Shown: positions 31,201 through 43,039 of the stretch, piece by piece | Layout: each line of letters begins with the position of its first letter | Numbering within the stretch: the first letter of the stretch is position 1 | Assembly: GCA_029204225.1 (NCBI GenBank) | Contig: CM055092.1 | Coordinates: 72,054,308 to 72,118,307, forward strand | DNA from: Diphasiastrum complanatum | Taxonomy: Eukaryota > Streptophyta > Lycopodiopsida > Lycopodiales > Lycopodiaceae | Length of the DNA: 64,000 bases | Direction: 5' to 3' | The notes under the pieces: generated by a model | Told to the model about the DNA's origin: nothing | The model's input: the letters and a program-made list of their open reading frames with translations, nothing else | Database searches by the model: none | Position numbers and translations under genes: made by a program

Positions 31201-34200
31201 AACATAAACCAATCACCTAACTTGCTCAAAAGGCTCATAGGAAAAAATGCTTGAGCATTCACGACAAGGAAAATTTCAATTTCAAATTAGGGCCCTTTTG
31301 GACTAAGAAATGACCTCTTTTTTGAATTGTTGAATAACGTTAATCACTTTTTTGGTTAGTGTTAATCACTTTCCATTTCCAATGGAAAGTCGACACTTAT
31401 GACTCAATGGTCCATATGACATGGTAGTCATATGGCACATAAAGTTAATGTCAACCATTAACCATACTTTAATCGTTACCGCTGATTGATTGCAAGTACA
31501 ATTTTGTTCATATTTACTACAATCAACATATCTGAACTAGTTAAATTTCAACAATTATAGCTTAGTGCCTTTTAGCAGCATTACGTTACAAAAATCTAAA
31601 ATCTTGAAAATCATCTCCCACTTTGCATTTTGATTGGATTGGATTCACGAAGTGTACGAAATAACAAGATCTGAAAGGGGAGGCCAAAAAGGACTTAAAG
31701 GGGTTAAAAAAAAATCAAAACAGAAATCATCAACTTCAAAAGAGGGGCATGAGCTGTAGGTGTAGGTCTGCATGAGCCTTAGCAACCTTCTTTTTTGCCC
31801 TCGCTAGGCCCTTTTTGGCCTTCCCTTGAAATTTTTTTCTTCTGACCATATACAAATCCATTCCATTCAAAATGAAAATTAGAGGGGATTTTTTTTTATT
31901 ATTTTGTTTCAAATTTTCATTTCACACATAAAGAAAAAAATTGAAAGGAAAATGAAACCTTCTCAAATGCCTTGTTCAATCCCAAGCTAGAAGAAACCGA
32001 ATTAAAAAATCAAGGTAATGCTACATTGTCCATACCATCTACTTCCAAAAAAACATATTGTGAGAGACACCAAGCATATTAAAAATATATTGATTAGCAA
32101 AATCAATTTGAGGAATTAAGAAAGCTACTCGATGAAGCGACTACATCTCTAGATCTTGTAGCCAAATCACTGAAGAAAAAGACGAAAGTGACAATGCTAC
32201 CATTGACACCTGAAATTTAGTTTTTGAAAGACATAGTCTTGAAGTGGATAAGTCAACAATGAAATATCGAACATTTATGGACAATGGAACATGTCATCTT
32301 ATTTGGACTATTATACTAAAGACGGATGAAAAAGAATTTAGAATAACGAAAATTCTTAGTTTTATTGAATGAATTGTCATGGGACAATAGAGGATCTTTG
32401 GTTGGACCATAATTTACGGCAAGAGTTGTTGAATCATTGCTAGAAATTACCTTCATGTATGCTTATGATTATATATGTGGCAATAATCAACTTTCTTTAC
32501 TAGATCGTAAGAAATATTTTTGAAAGACCATGTATGCTTTAGATTATACACGTAGCAACAAATCAACTTTTCTTCACCAAGACTAACTTGAGATTATGAT
32601 GCATCTTCATAAATGAATTCATGATTATCATTAGATATATTCAAAAAGTATTCTCACCAATTTTCATAAACAGCAGATGTAAACTCAAAGATAATTATCT
32701 AAGCTTGTGACGCTCCCATTGCTTCAAACATGTACAAATAAAACATTTCAACTATGTTGTAGATTTGTCTTTTTTATTAAGAGGATGGAAATGTTGATTT
32801 AGTTCAAATAACGCTCATAGTTCCAAATAATACCTTGATTGTATGTGGGGTTAAAAACTAGCTTGTCACTTAACCTAACTTTACCCAGTAGTTTTGGACT
32901 ATTGAACTCATCGATTTAACTCCGTTTGGGTTATGAACTTACATGAATAACCCATTAAAGTCCTCATTCTACAAATAATTGAATGGTCATACCTGAGCTC
33001 TTCCTTGGTGGAGATCCAAAGTATCATTAGAAAATAATCCACTATTTTCCATCAATATTTGTCATTTGAAATTTCCATATATCTTATAAATGCAGCATTG
33101 TTTTTTTCACCAAAAAAGTGTGTCCATCCATGTCTAGTCATTTTTAGCATAAAAGTGGGATCAAGTAGGTGATTGATTAAGGAATTAAATCAATATGGTG
33201 AAAACTAACATATTGCTAGACTTTTAAAGCCTTTGATTAGCTTAGGCTCATATTTTGACCAAAGCTTGTTCCAATCATCCACTATATCCTGCTCGGAGAC
33301 ATTTTCCCCTTCATATTTTCCTCCAAAATCTCTTCTATGTGAATGCTTGAATGGATGACAATCTTATTGAAATCAAGTCAATGCCTTGCCTAAAGAGTTG
33401 GTCCACAAATAAAGCATGCATTATATCCAAAATGTTTGTAAAAACTACTGATCAGACGCACATTGTCGTGAATAATAGAAATAATCTAGCATGTCTTTTG
33501 AAATGATACAAGAGCAGTTGTTATGGATTGATCACCTTTGACAAACTCAAGTTTCCCCAGGTAGCCAAGCTTGATGGCTGAAGATTTCGAAATCATTTAT
33601 CAGATTAGAAGCTCAAAGTCATTTTCAGCATGAAAATCTTTGATTTCATGATATGAGCTTGATATTCATTGTAGCCTTTTTATGGTTCTTCAGAAACTAA
33701 GCAGCTTGTAAAATGACAGCAGTAGATGTAGCATTAGATTGTGCCTGCCAAGAAACTACAGCTTAAAAATGTGGGAAGCTTGCATAGAATGTTGCATTGG
33801 AACAGATTAACTGGAATCTGACAAGGGGAAAAAAAAACCAGCCCATGGTCAATCTAAATCAACCCATGTCCTCAAGAAATTCTGATTGCACAGGTGCTTA
33901 TATCTGCAGCCTAATGGATTAAGAGAAAAGTGGTAGAAGAAAATATTTTTCATTAGACTGGTTGGACCAGGAGATTGACATTAACTTGATTCTACTCCTT
34001 TCAGGGATGAGATATCATGCCAAGACAGCAAACCTATGCATCTTCAGCTGGATAAGCAGTGGTGCACGCCTTTAGCCTAGGTGCTTCACAATGTTGGGTT
34101 CAAAATTTGGAGTTCAATTTTCTCGATGCTATCTCTCTTTAAAATGCTACAACTCAGTTGGTCATATACATGCATTATGCTGCAAAACCTAGTGAAGTCC

Positions 34201-34249
34201 TAAGAAACTGTAACTATGGCAAAACGATTACAAACACCCCATTCCAATA
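31201..34249. other. Spacer downstream of VPE copy 1
   Basis: About 3 kb of AT-rich sequence 3' of the gene. No coding similarity seen on either strand. The VPE 3' UTR presumably occupies its right end, but I found no clear polyadenylation signal. Confidence 0.5.
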
Positions 34250-37218
34250 CTAGAAGCTTCTCAGCAATGGAAATTCATATCCCTGAACTGAAGCTCCAGC
34301 ACACAATTCTGAGGATGCAGACGCCATTGTATCAGCAGTAATGCCTGCATTACAAAAATTTGCAAAAGTGCGCATGTGTTTCATGCCATACTGTGCCAAG
34401 GGACCACAACTGGCTTCAAACTTGCTGACCTGCAACCAATGTGCAAATATTATTGACAGTTTTTTTAATCATCTACAACTTTAGAATTGTCTAGCTCAGC
34501 AAGCACAACGAGGGACCACGTACCATATCCTTCAAACAATTCCAGTCATCAACAAGAGGTTTTCCAGCTGGCCGCACTGCCTTCGCTATGGCAAGCCCGG
34601 CATCAGAACCAAAAAGCAATTTACTTAAAAGCTCCACACTCTTGTCCAAATACATGCGCCTCCTCAAAATGTCAATGATCTCGTTAAGAGCATGCATTTT
34701 CTGCTCTGAACCATCTTTGGCTTTGTTATACTGCAAACAGAAGCTTAATATCAGCATCATGCACGTAGGGTTAGATTCATCACCATTACCACAGTTAAAA
34801 AATGATCAGATATTTTGAAGTTGTCAGAATCTGGTTACTGTCATACATAAAATAGCTGGACTTGCCTTTTGCCAAAAATAAACTAAATCTGCATCTCGCT
34901 GATTGATGCCTTGTTGTCCACTTGAAAACCCAGTATGCCCATTTCCCAGGTAAGGCCAGCTTACATTCTCATTGGATGAATCAAAACCCAAATACTTTGA
35001 CACATGTTCTGTGCCGATCTGAACGTCACCGTACTGCATCACATGTGAACCTGCTCGATAGGTGTTGTGATTTGATGTCCTTTCTCTCACCTGTTCAGAT
35101 TTTACAAGAGACATAAGAACACCATATCATGTCAGCCATTACATTGAGAGCAGAGGCTTAAGTACGGTGGGGTTTGAAGAAGGTTCAATGTCCAGGCTTG
35201 TACATGCCAAAGTTAAAGCAAACTGTGCAATCTTAATGGGATTACAGGCATGAGCAGGCTATGAGAAAACCAAATTCTATAAAAATGGTAGATGATTGTA
35301 ATGATTTTTAACTACTCACAGTAAAATATTGATCTCGAAGAGTTTCTCGCTTGAGGTTGTGTATTTCACTGGAAAAACAAGAAACACAAAACATGTAAGC
35401 GACAATCTCTTTTCAATCAAGCAATGGCAAGTTAGCCTCAACTTGGAAAAATTCGCTTACAGTGTTTATGACAGGACTAATTGGGGACCATACCTGTCCT
35501 CCATCCAAGAAACACTATAGAGATCACCAAGGCAAGTTCCAAACTCTGGTGGAGGTGGCGGAAACATGCCAGGGCAGTAAGTGCCCCAGCTGTTCTCTTC
35601 AGCATTTGAGGCTGTAGTAGCATATATGTTAAGACCATCAGGCAAAAGCCCCTCTAAGATGCTGCCGCTTTCACAAGCTTCCAAATATATGACCTATACA
35701 TGAAAATAATGAAGCACCTTGATAAAATTTTGGAAAAATAATATCTCGTCCCATCATGTATAAAAGCGAATGGAAGTTTACCAAGGTTTTGAATTAGACT
35801 TGGTTTTTGGGATTTCAAAAGAAATAGTTGTACAAAGAGATAGAGGCTTTGTGCTTAAGTGTATCTTCTTACCATTTCTTTGAAAGTTCCAGCAGCATGC
35901 TTTTGCCTGAGAACCTCCACAAAATCGTTTGCATACAAATTTGGAGAACTAGGCATGCCTGCAAATTTCCAAAAGGAACTCGAACTTATCAAGAGATTCC
36001 TTCCAAGGGATGATCCCAAATCTTTATCTCTGTCAATGCTTTGATACTGCAAATCCGGCCCTTCTATCCTTGGTCCTTTAAATTGTTAGCTATCTGGCAA
36101 TGCTTACTATCTCAGATATCTAACTCATTCTGGTTTACCTATGACAGTCCAACTAGTTTACTTTCTATCATAATATGAAGTATACTCATTGAAGGATCAT
36201 AGACTACACCACCTGACCGAGAAAAGGAAGAACAGCATGACTCAGCTTGTTGAAAGCATACCAAGAACCCCTGGACCTCCATGGTCAGAGTAAAAGACAA
36301 AGATATGATCTTCAGGGCCACTATTAATAACTTTGCCACTGCCACCCTGAACCCTACTCTTATCCCCCAGAAGGACAGCGAAGAAGTTGCTGACTGTGAC
36401 ATCGTTGCCTGTGTAATCCTGTGCAAGCCAGACCAACTTAGCATAGAGGGTTTTTAGATGCATCATCAAACCCCAATAGATTTAGTGTAATGCAGACCAG
36501 AAAGTAGTCAGCTGGAAAATTTGACAAAATGCACACATGAAAACAACTTCATATCCAGGAATCTCAAAGCACATTGCTAGGAAAAAGGATCACAAGAGTC
36601 GATGTTTTTGGGCGTCTTGTTATGCACAATTAATAGCCATGTTTATTGATGCAGGATAGATAAAGAGACAACCTTAGGAACTCCTTCATACACATCACTG
36701 CCCTGTGGATGATTGATCACCACTCCTGGACGTGGGTTGTCAGGATGGCTGGCTATGTCATCATACATGAACACCACAATGTGCTCTTCCTCCAGACCCC
36801 CTTTTCTCAGTAACTGATATGCATGACAAACATCGGCCTAACACAAACAGCACCCTTTATACATTATAACCAAATGCATAGATTCAAAAGAAAGACCTTG
36901 CTAGAACAGTCTTCCAAGAGAAAGAAGTGCTAAGGTGAATAGAGTGCTTGTAGTTTAGATCGATAGTATCAAGCGGAGAATAAAGAGGGGAATAGATCGA
37001 ACTTGGTGGCGATAATTTCCGTAGCCAGAAGAGCCTGCTATAAGCAACGCCCACTTGGTTCCATTGCTGTTTTTTTGTTCTATGTTTTCATAAAAGGAGG
37101 TTTCTCCTGGCATCACTATTTTCCTATTCTTCGGCCATCCTGAGTTGGCAGTCCTTGTTTTCCAAATCAACACCGAGAAGATCAACAGCAGCACCAAGAG
37201 ATACCGTGTTAAAGCCAT
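34250..37218 (-). CDS. VPE: Vacuolar processing enzyme (legumain), copy 1
   Basis: An asparaginyl endopeptidase (peptidase C13) that matures seed and vacuolar proteins and acts in plant programmed cell death. Nine minus-strand exons: 37003-37218, 36673-36837, 36262-36418, 35873-35958, 35494-35693, 35320-35368, 34866-35090, 34524-34730, 34250-34429. Joined, they give 494 residues without a break, the family's usual length. Residues 1-23 form a hydrophobic signal peptide. Catalytic His is in YSDHGGPG (H173) and catalytic Cys in EACESGS (C215). A glycosylation sequon NGT starts at residue 52. Exons 7-9 form the C-terminal pro/LSM domain. Introns are GT-AG except intron 7, which appears to be GC-AG. 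The start is the only Met before the signal peptide. Confidence 0.95.
34731..34865 (-). other. Intron 7 of VPE copy 1, GC-AG type
   Basis: On the minus strand the exon ends TGGCAAAAG and the intron starts GCAAGT, ending ...TTTGCAG at 34731. The GC donor keeps frame (FWQK|YNKAKDG). Using the next GT four bases later would shift frame. Confidence 0.75.
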
Positions 37219-37284
37219 CCAGTGACTTGCTACCCTCCCAACTCAGACCTTCCTTCGAAAAGCCTTTGAATACAGATTGAGGCA

Positions 37285-38360
37285 ACTGCAGCAATTATCC
37301 GTAATGTAAATCTTATTAAATAGAGATCTTAGCCATCTCATGCATCCATTTTGTGAGGAATGTATGAGGTATTTACAATATGCTTGACGTAATGTGCTTT
37401 GTTTGTTTAAAATGCAGGTTGAGAACAGCATATTATGCCCCTATCATGCATGCAACAATACTGCAAGAGAACTTTAAGTAGACTCAATGTGTGTAGAAAA
37501 ACCGTTTTCACCAGGATCAGCCATGAATAAAATCAGCACTTAGGAGGAACAAATGATCAACAGCCAAAGAAGTCATCAAAATGATCCCTTCCATTCTTTA
37601 TACAAAACAAGCTGCCTTTTACCAAAACAACAAAATTCTGAATCAGCTCCAAATTTTAGATTGGAACTTCGCAAAGGCACCATGGCAGACTCTGATGACC
37701 TGATTGAACACAGCCCAAGTCCATATTCAAGCGAGCATAACACTCATGAACGAGGCAAATCCGACAAACAAAACACAAAGACAAGAATTTAGGCACAAAT
37801 TACCCATAAGGATCTAAGCACAGACCCAACAAACAAAACACGAAGACAGGGATTTAGCAGAAATTAGCCGAACAAAAAAACCCATTAAGGATCTCAGCAC
37901 ACACCCAACACACAAAACACAAAGACAAGGATTTAAGCAGAAATTAGCCCAAAAAACAGACCCATAAGTATCTAAGCACAAACCAAACAAACAAAACACA
38001 GAGATAAGGATTTAACCCGACATTAGCCAAACAAATACATTCATAAGGATCTAAGCACAAACCTAACAAACAAAACACAAATTTAAGCAGAAATTAGCCA
38101 AACAGAAAGACCCATATGGATCTAAGCACAAACCCAACACGTAAAACTCAATTATAGCTCTCTATATTCACAAGATCATCATCATCATCACATCATATTC
38201 ATCATCATAAAGCTCCACAATCATTAGACACATGAATAAAAACAGTAAGATTAGATCAGAAGCTTGTATACCTGAATCAATTACATCTCAAAAGCAAAAC
38301 CCACCTTCTACTCCATCATTACAGTACTACTCTTTGTTCTGGCTGCTGCATGCAGATTGA
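37285..38360 (-). promoter_or_regulatory. VPE copy 1 leader with probable 5'-UTR intron
   Basis: On the minus strand gattcag|gtatac (boundary 38271/38272) is a good donor and attgctgcag (boundary 37286/37285) a good acceptor upstream of the start codon. This would make an intron of about 986 bp in the 5' UTR that contains the 79-bp minisatellite. No transcript evidence is available, so this is inference. Confidence 0.45.
37757..38141 (-). repeat. 79-bp minisatellite (B1)
   Basis: Units start at 37810, 37889, 37968 and 38047 (each 79 bp) and 38118 (after a 71-bp unit). A partial unit precedes them from about 37757. Consensus landmarks are ggatctaagcaca, acaaaacacaaagacaagg and aagcagaaattagcc. 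Confidence 0.9.
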
Positions 38361-38402
38361 TAAAGGACGCTACGAAGTTTTCGGCCTGCTCAGTGGGATT
38401 TT

Positions 38403-38411
38403 GCCACGTGT
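38403..38411 (-). promoter_or_regulatory. G-box / ABRE-like element
   Basis: gccacgtgt (minus strand ACACGTGGC) matches the core of plant abscisic-acid-response and G-box elements. It lies about 1.2 kb before the start codon and about 130 bases from the proposed leader donor. Whether it is in the promoter or leader depends on the unknown start site. Confidence 0.4.
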
Positions 38412-38572
38412 AAGGATTGCCACTTGTCTATTTTTTAATGGTTGTGCAGGTGGGAATATTTATGGGACGTAGTGAGATCTGACCGTTGTATGGATGATCC
38501 AACGGTGCGCGCACAGCCCAGCTGGGCTGGCTGCCGATGATTTAGAGCTAAGAATCAATAATCTCTAGTGCT

Positions 38573-38588
38573 CCCCCCCCCCCCCCCC
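38573..38588 (+). repeat. Poly-C tract
   Basis: Sixteen C in a row; the B2 copy has 15. Confidence 0.9.
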
Positions 38589-39580
38589 TCAATTTAAGTG
38601 CTTTTGTTTTGATCCTTGCTCAATCTTCATAGGTGGGGTAATTAGTTGCTTCAAAGAAATCGCTCAATTTTTCAAACAAAAACATGGGTTTGAATAATGT
38701 AATATGGAGAAGCCGCCCAACCACAAATGTTGCGCAAGAAGATAGTATTTTGATTTATAGGGTTTGAGCTATGTGGATGTAGAAATATTACTCAAGGCAA
38801 TATGTGATGATTTCATTGGTTTGATGGGCAATTATCATTTTAAAGTTTTAGTATGGGGACATTAAATGTAATAACCCTTGACCTATGTCAACCTTCGCTT
38901 ACCTTACTACTCGTAGTCGTTAACTCTAGCACAAATAGGCTTAACCCACGTTGTCACCATGAAGTAGAATGCCACCTAGGTTATGAGAACAATGATTGGT
39001 CCAAGTCTTAAATTAGGCTTGTTGGCTAGACTTTCGTTTGCAATGACCAACTAACTCCGATGTGGTGGTTACATGACACATGGCCTTTGGTGCAGTCATG
39101 TAAGGGTGGTTTCACATGGAAGGGGGCTTGGGTCTATTTTTAAATATGCACTTACCTCCCAATTTGAAAGATCGGGCCATTCCATTTGAAATCTTCTTTC
39201 TTTTTTAGGTAAGGCCATTCAATGGCTAATTTAAATTAGATAAGGCATTTTTGTTTTTTTATTGGAGGGGAGAGAAAGGGCCCCACTCAAGATGGATGAG
39301 GTATTTCCTTTTATCTTGACATACACCCACGACGGGGTATCAATGCCACCTAAAGACAACTCCCACTCCGTGAAACATTGGGAGTCCTCTTGAAGTGGCT
39401 TAGACCAACCAAGATGCAATATGTTGGGCCCTTTGCACTTACCACCCCTTCCCTGTGAAACCACCTAAGAAGACAATGAAGCACACTTTTGATTAATGAT
39501 ATATAAAAGCAAAGCGGATGCCCCCCCGCAAGGGGTCGAATAAGAAGTACGGCGGATTAGAATTTATGAGGCCCAAATGG
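38589..39580. other. No gene seen
   Basis: VPE-distal spacer in block B1. Short open frames only, none with recognisable domains. Confidence 0.45.
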
Positions 39581-40063
39581 TGCAGGGAAAATGCTAGATA
39601 AACTCTAAACTGTGTGAGAGGGAGAATAAAGAGAGAACAGTCAGAAAATGGTTCTTTGACAAAAGGTTTACTTCGTCTCTACATACTGATAATGACATCA
39701 TAAGAGGTGATGTCGAAGCCACGTTGCATAGTTTGATATTATATGATGCAGTCATTAAATGGAAAAGCTTTTCAATAACTACCCTTTTGTAAACAGTGTA
39801 CGATGGAGTATAGGCGTATCTTTGGTCCATTATGAAAAGGTACTAGGGTATCATACCAACTTTTGAAGTCCATATTACAAGATAGATTCTCAACCAAGTC
39901 GCTAGACATTCGACAATGTCAAGGTTGTTGAAACTTCTTTCGATAGAGTTTTGACAATGTCAACCGAGCTAAAAGATTGTTGATTCAAAATCAATCAATA
40001 TCGTTTAGAAAGAAACATTGACACGTCTTTAGAATTGTTAGCAATGCTGAAGATATATTAACA
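39581..40063 (-). mobile_element. Old gypsy 3' LTR (minus, B1)
   Basis: The complement of ctccccctcc (40064-40073) is a polypurine tract, followed by a TG start at 40063. A CA end can be set at 39581, giving about 483 bp. The boundary is approximate. Confidence 0.55.
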
Positions 40064-40876
40064 CTCCCCCTCCTAAAATCGTGAACGTCCTCATGGAGAA
40101 CAAGTATATACAAACATGAACTATGGGCATTATTTACAAAAAATAAGGTAGGAGCTAAAAAAATATATATATATTTATTCTTGAACCATTAACTCGAGTT
40201 TCCCTATAGGTTGGCTAATTGAGTAGATCCATTTAGAAAAAATTTCACCATTTTATATGGACCCATCCATTGTGTATGCAATTGTTGGAAATTCGATTAG
40301 TCGTTTATCATATAAAGGTTCCAAATCTCCTTCTCGTGTAATAATATATTTCAATCTTATATCATATACATGTTTTCTTGTCTTAAATTGACATATTTAA
40401 TCCAAAGTTGTAGTCTTTCTTCAAGTTGTGTGAATCCTTCCGGTTTGGCTTGAAGGCTTTTTAGGTTTTCCTCTCTCTCCACTATTTGTCTTTGACAAAT
40501 GGGGATTTCAAACTCAATTGAAAGATGGGGTACATTCCATAAATTAAGTAATATGCAGTTATTACTAAAATGATTTTTGTCAACATTTCAATAAGCCCAT
40601 GGAACATATGGTAGTTTATGGTCCAATTTAAAAAAGGAAAAATTTAATCAATATTTTGAATGATGTTAGCTTGTATAGTAAGGCCACTATTTTGTTGTTA
40701 TATCTTTAAATAAAGCTAATGTCTTTGCATCATTTTGCCTTGTTGTTGTTGCTTTCACGATCTTGGTACAATAATCAGTTGCCACCAAAAATATATCTAT
40801 CCTTGGCAGGTCCAGTAGCATGTTTGATAGACCGACAAAGCCAATATCCATTTCTCAAACGGGTCAATGGTAAAAC

Positions 40877-40878
<2 letters not shown>
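40064..40878 (-). pseudogene. Old gypsy integrase remnant (B1)
   Basis: Minus-strand reading gives PFEKWILALSV near 40855-40825, then IYILVATDYCTK and TTTRQNDAKTLALF near 40790-40700. This matches the start of a gypsy integrase core (typically PFEKWGIDFVGP and YILVATDYFTKW). Many stops follow. A second gypsy lineage, different from the chromodomain element in block A. Confidence 0.65.

Positions 40879-40950
<72 letters not shown>
40879..40950 (+). repeat. (GA)n microsatellite, 72 bp (B1)
   Basis: Thirty-six uninterrupted GA units. The B2 allele spans 148 bp. Confidence 0.98.
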
Positions 40951-40953
<3 letters not shown>

Positions 40954-40988
40954 AGAAACCTTGTGTTTCTACATTTCAAAGCATTAGT

Positions 40989-42007
40989 TACAGATGGGCA
41001 GATCATCATTGTGGCTGTGTATGTGGACGACACTCTGATACTTTGCAGGAGTGAACAACTAATTGCTGAAGTAAAGGCAGACATCTCGAAACATTTCGAG
41101 ATCGTGGATCTGGGAGAAGCTAGGTGTTACCTAGGCTTGCAAATTGAAAGGGACTACGAGAGAGGTAAGTTATACCTTCACCAGTCCATATACACCCAGA
41201 AGATCCTAGAGGACTTTGGGATGCTGAACTGTAAAGGAGCGAACACTCCAATGCTCGCAGGGATGGTGTTGACGAATGATGACTATCCAAAGACTGAGGA
41301 AGAGAGAGAACAGATGCAGCTCACACCTTACAGGAAGCTGATAGGATCACTGATGTACCTTGTTGACAATACATGTCCTGATATTGCTTATGCAGTATTC
41401 AGGATGAGCCAATTCTACACGAATCCAGGCTTGACACATTGGAAGATTGCGAAACGAATTTTGCAATATCTTCAATTAACGAGGGATTATGGCTTGTGTT
41501 ATTGTCGTGGTGCAGGTCTCAGGATACTTTTCTACAGTGACACTAGCTAAGCATCTCTCAGGGACGACTGTAAAAGTGTCTCAGGAGAATGCACCATCGC
41601 ATCAGGAGTAGCAGTTCTCTGGGTCAGCAAGAAGCAGACCATTGTCGCCCAGTCGTCCTATGAAGCAGAATATGTTGCAGCAACAAAGATGGCCAACGAA
41701 ACAATCTGGCTAAGGCAGTTCCTGGACGAATTGGACGAAACAAAAAACGAGCCCTTGGTCTTGCAGATGGACAACACCTCTGCAATACACCTAACGAAAG
41801 ATCCTGTGTTCCATTCCATAACAAAGCACATTGCGATCAAGTACCACTTGATCAGGAATCTAATTGAGAAGAAGATGTTGTAGACCACCTTCATCGGAAC
41901 AAGAGACATGGTTGTTGACATCTTCACTAAAGCCCTAGACAAAGGACTCTTTGAGAGACAAAGGAGCAGTCTCGGGACCGTAAAGCTATCATGCTTTAAG
42001 AGGGAGC
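40989..42007 (+). pseudogene. Copia-1 RT tail and RNase H (A2)
   Basis: It starts at the block boundary inside the RT palm: VTDGQIIIVAVYVDDTLIL keeps the catalytic YVDD. It continues HFEIVDLGEARCYLGLQI, NTPMLAGMVLTND, LIGSLMYLVDNTCPDIAYA and YSDTS. After a stop at 41550, RNase H resumes with LWVSKKQTIVAQSSYEAEY, LQMDNTSAIHLTKDPVFHS and VVDIFTKALDKGLF. A1 lacks all of this except the last 60 or so bases. Confidence 0.85.
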
Positions 42008-42840
42008 TGAAGAAACAAAACGTTTCTAATTACAAAGCCTTGATAGCTTTCAGCCCTCAGCCCAACGAAGACATTTGCAAACTCGAAGATCTGGAGACAC
42101 GAAGCACGAAACGTTTCGCGAACATGAAAGTCAAAGCAGACGAAGACAAACGGTTCGCAAACATTAAAGTCAAAACAGACAAAGACGAACGGTTCACGAA
42201 CACGAAAGATTCACGAACGAGAATCTTTTGCGGTCCAATACGAGAGAAGGCAAACGACCAAAACGAAACCAACGATGGAAACAAAACCTCCTCCTGTCTA
42301 CACGCTCCAAAGAGTACCAGCAAGATCATGCAAGTACCCAGAAGTACAGATATCTGATCTGATGGTATGACGTCAGCAGATACATTTTAGATCGTGGCTA
42401 ATCTGCCACTCTTGTAATTCCTTGATTAGTTGTAGATGTTTAATCACTCTAATCTCAGATTTACATAGAGTGACCGTACCTACTGGATGATACTTGACAT
42501 ATAGATCAACAGAATACACATACAGTGTAATGAAGTAGTCTGATGCTAGGAAGCAATCAAGATGAAATACAAACAACAAGTCCGCCTGTGTGCGAGATCC
42601 ATAGAGATCCAACTGTCCGCTAGTAAAGCGAGACGATTACTCGTGAGGACACCGTGTTTCTCCCACGCCAATGCACTGCGTGGAGTTGCACGCAGTGCCT
42701 GAAAAAAATAGAGGAAGATCAATATAGATAATTTCTTCTGTTGTGTCAGATCTCGAATGCAAATGCTTCTATTGTTAATCATGTGTCTGAGTTTTCTTGT
42801 TCATTTTAATTCCGCACCTTGGTTGAAACTATGTTGAATG
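42008..42840 (+). mobile_element. Copia-1 3' LTR (A2)
   Basis: A polypurine tract (ttaagagggag, 41997-42007) precedes tgaagaaacaaaac. The LTR contains the 39-bp U3 repeats. The distal boundary, near ttccgcacc at about 42820, is uncertain because no second LTR of this element is present. Confidence 0.55.
42116..42210 (+). repeat. 39-bp tandem repeat in LTR U3 (A2)
   Basis: Units at 42116 and 42155 and a partial unit at 42194; same structure as 14867-14961. Confidence 0.85.
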
Positions 42841-43039
42841 CTGCATTAATTTTATAAACATAGATCAGCAGAGCCTGACTACATTCTGGAGGATTGTAGG
42901 AGTGATGCCGCTGGCAGTGTTCCAGCGATCACATATAAACTCCATTCGAATCGGAACAGAGGATCGTGGTTCTTTCGTGAAAGCCTCATGACTGCGAAAT
43001 CCAAATCGCGATACACGAATCTTATTCTCATCAAGATGT

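Larger units (their letters stand above)
31201..40988. repeat. Block B1: duplicated segment with VPE gene
   Basis: A direct repeat of 53615-63494 in the same orientation. The VPE gene part differs at only a handful of positions. The distal spacer differs more, with small indels such as 13 bp near 31563. Left boundary 31200/31201 (truncated LTR), right boundary 40988/40989 (inside a copia RT frame). Confidence 0.95.

Noticed and set aside
34487-34818. Plus-strand open frames across the VPE exons
   Set aside because: Antisense shadows of VPE exons 7-9, with identical shadows in B2.
36262-36418. VPE exon 3 read-through alternative (frame to LSTS)
   Set aside because: The extension enters the intron; the GTATGC donor restores the conserved VLG-MP junction.
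37757-38141. Regularly spaced 79-bp repeats resembling a CRISPR array
   Set aside because: The whole 79-bp unit repeats, with no unique spacers, no cas genes and a plant nuclear context. It is a minisatellite.
38573-38588. Poly-C as a G-quadruplex or functional switch
   Set aside because: A single homopolymer run, differing by one base between copies; it may be a sequencing-length ambiguity.
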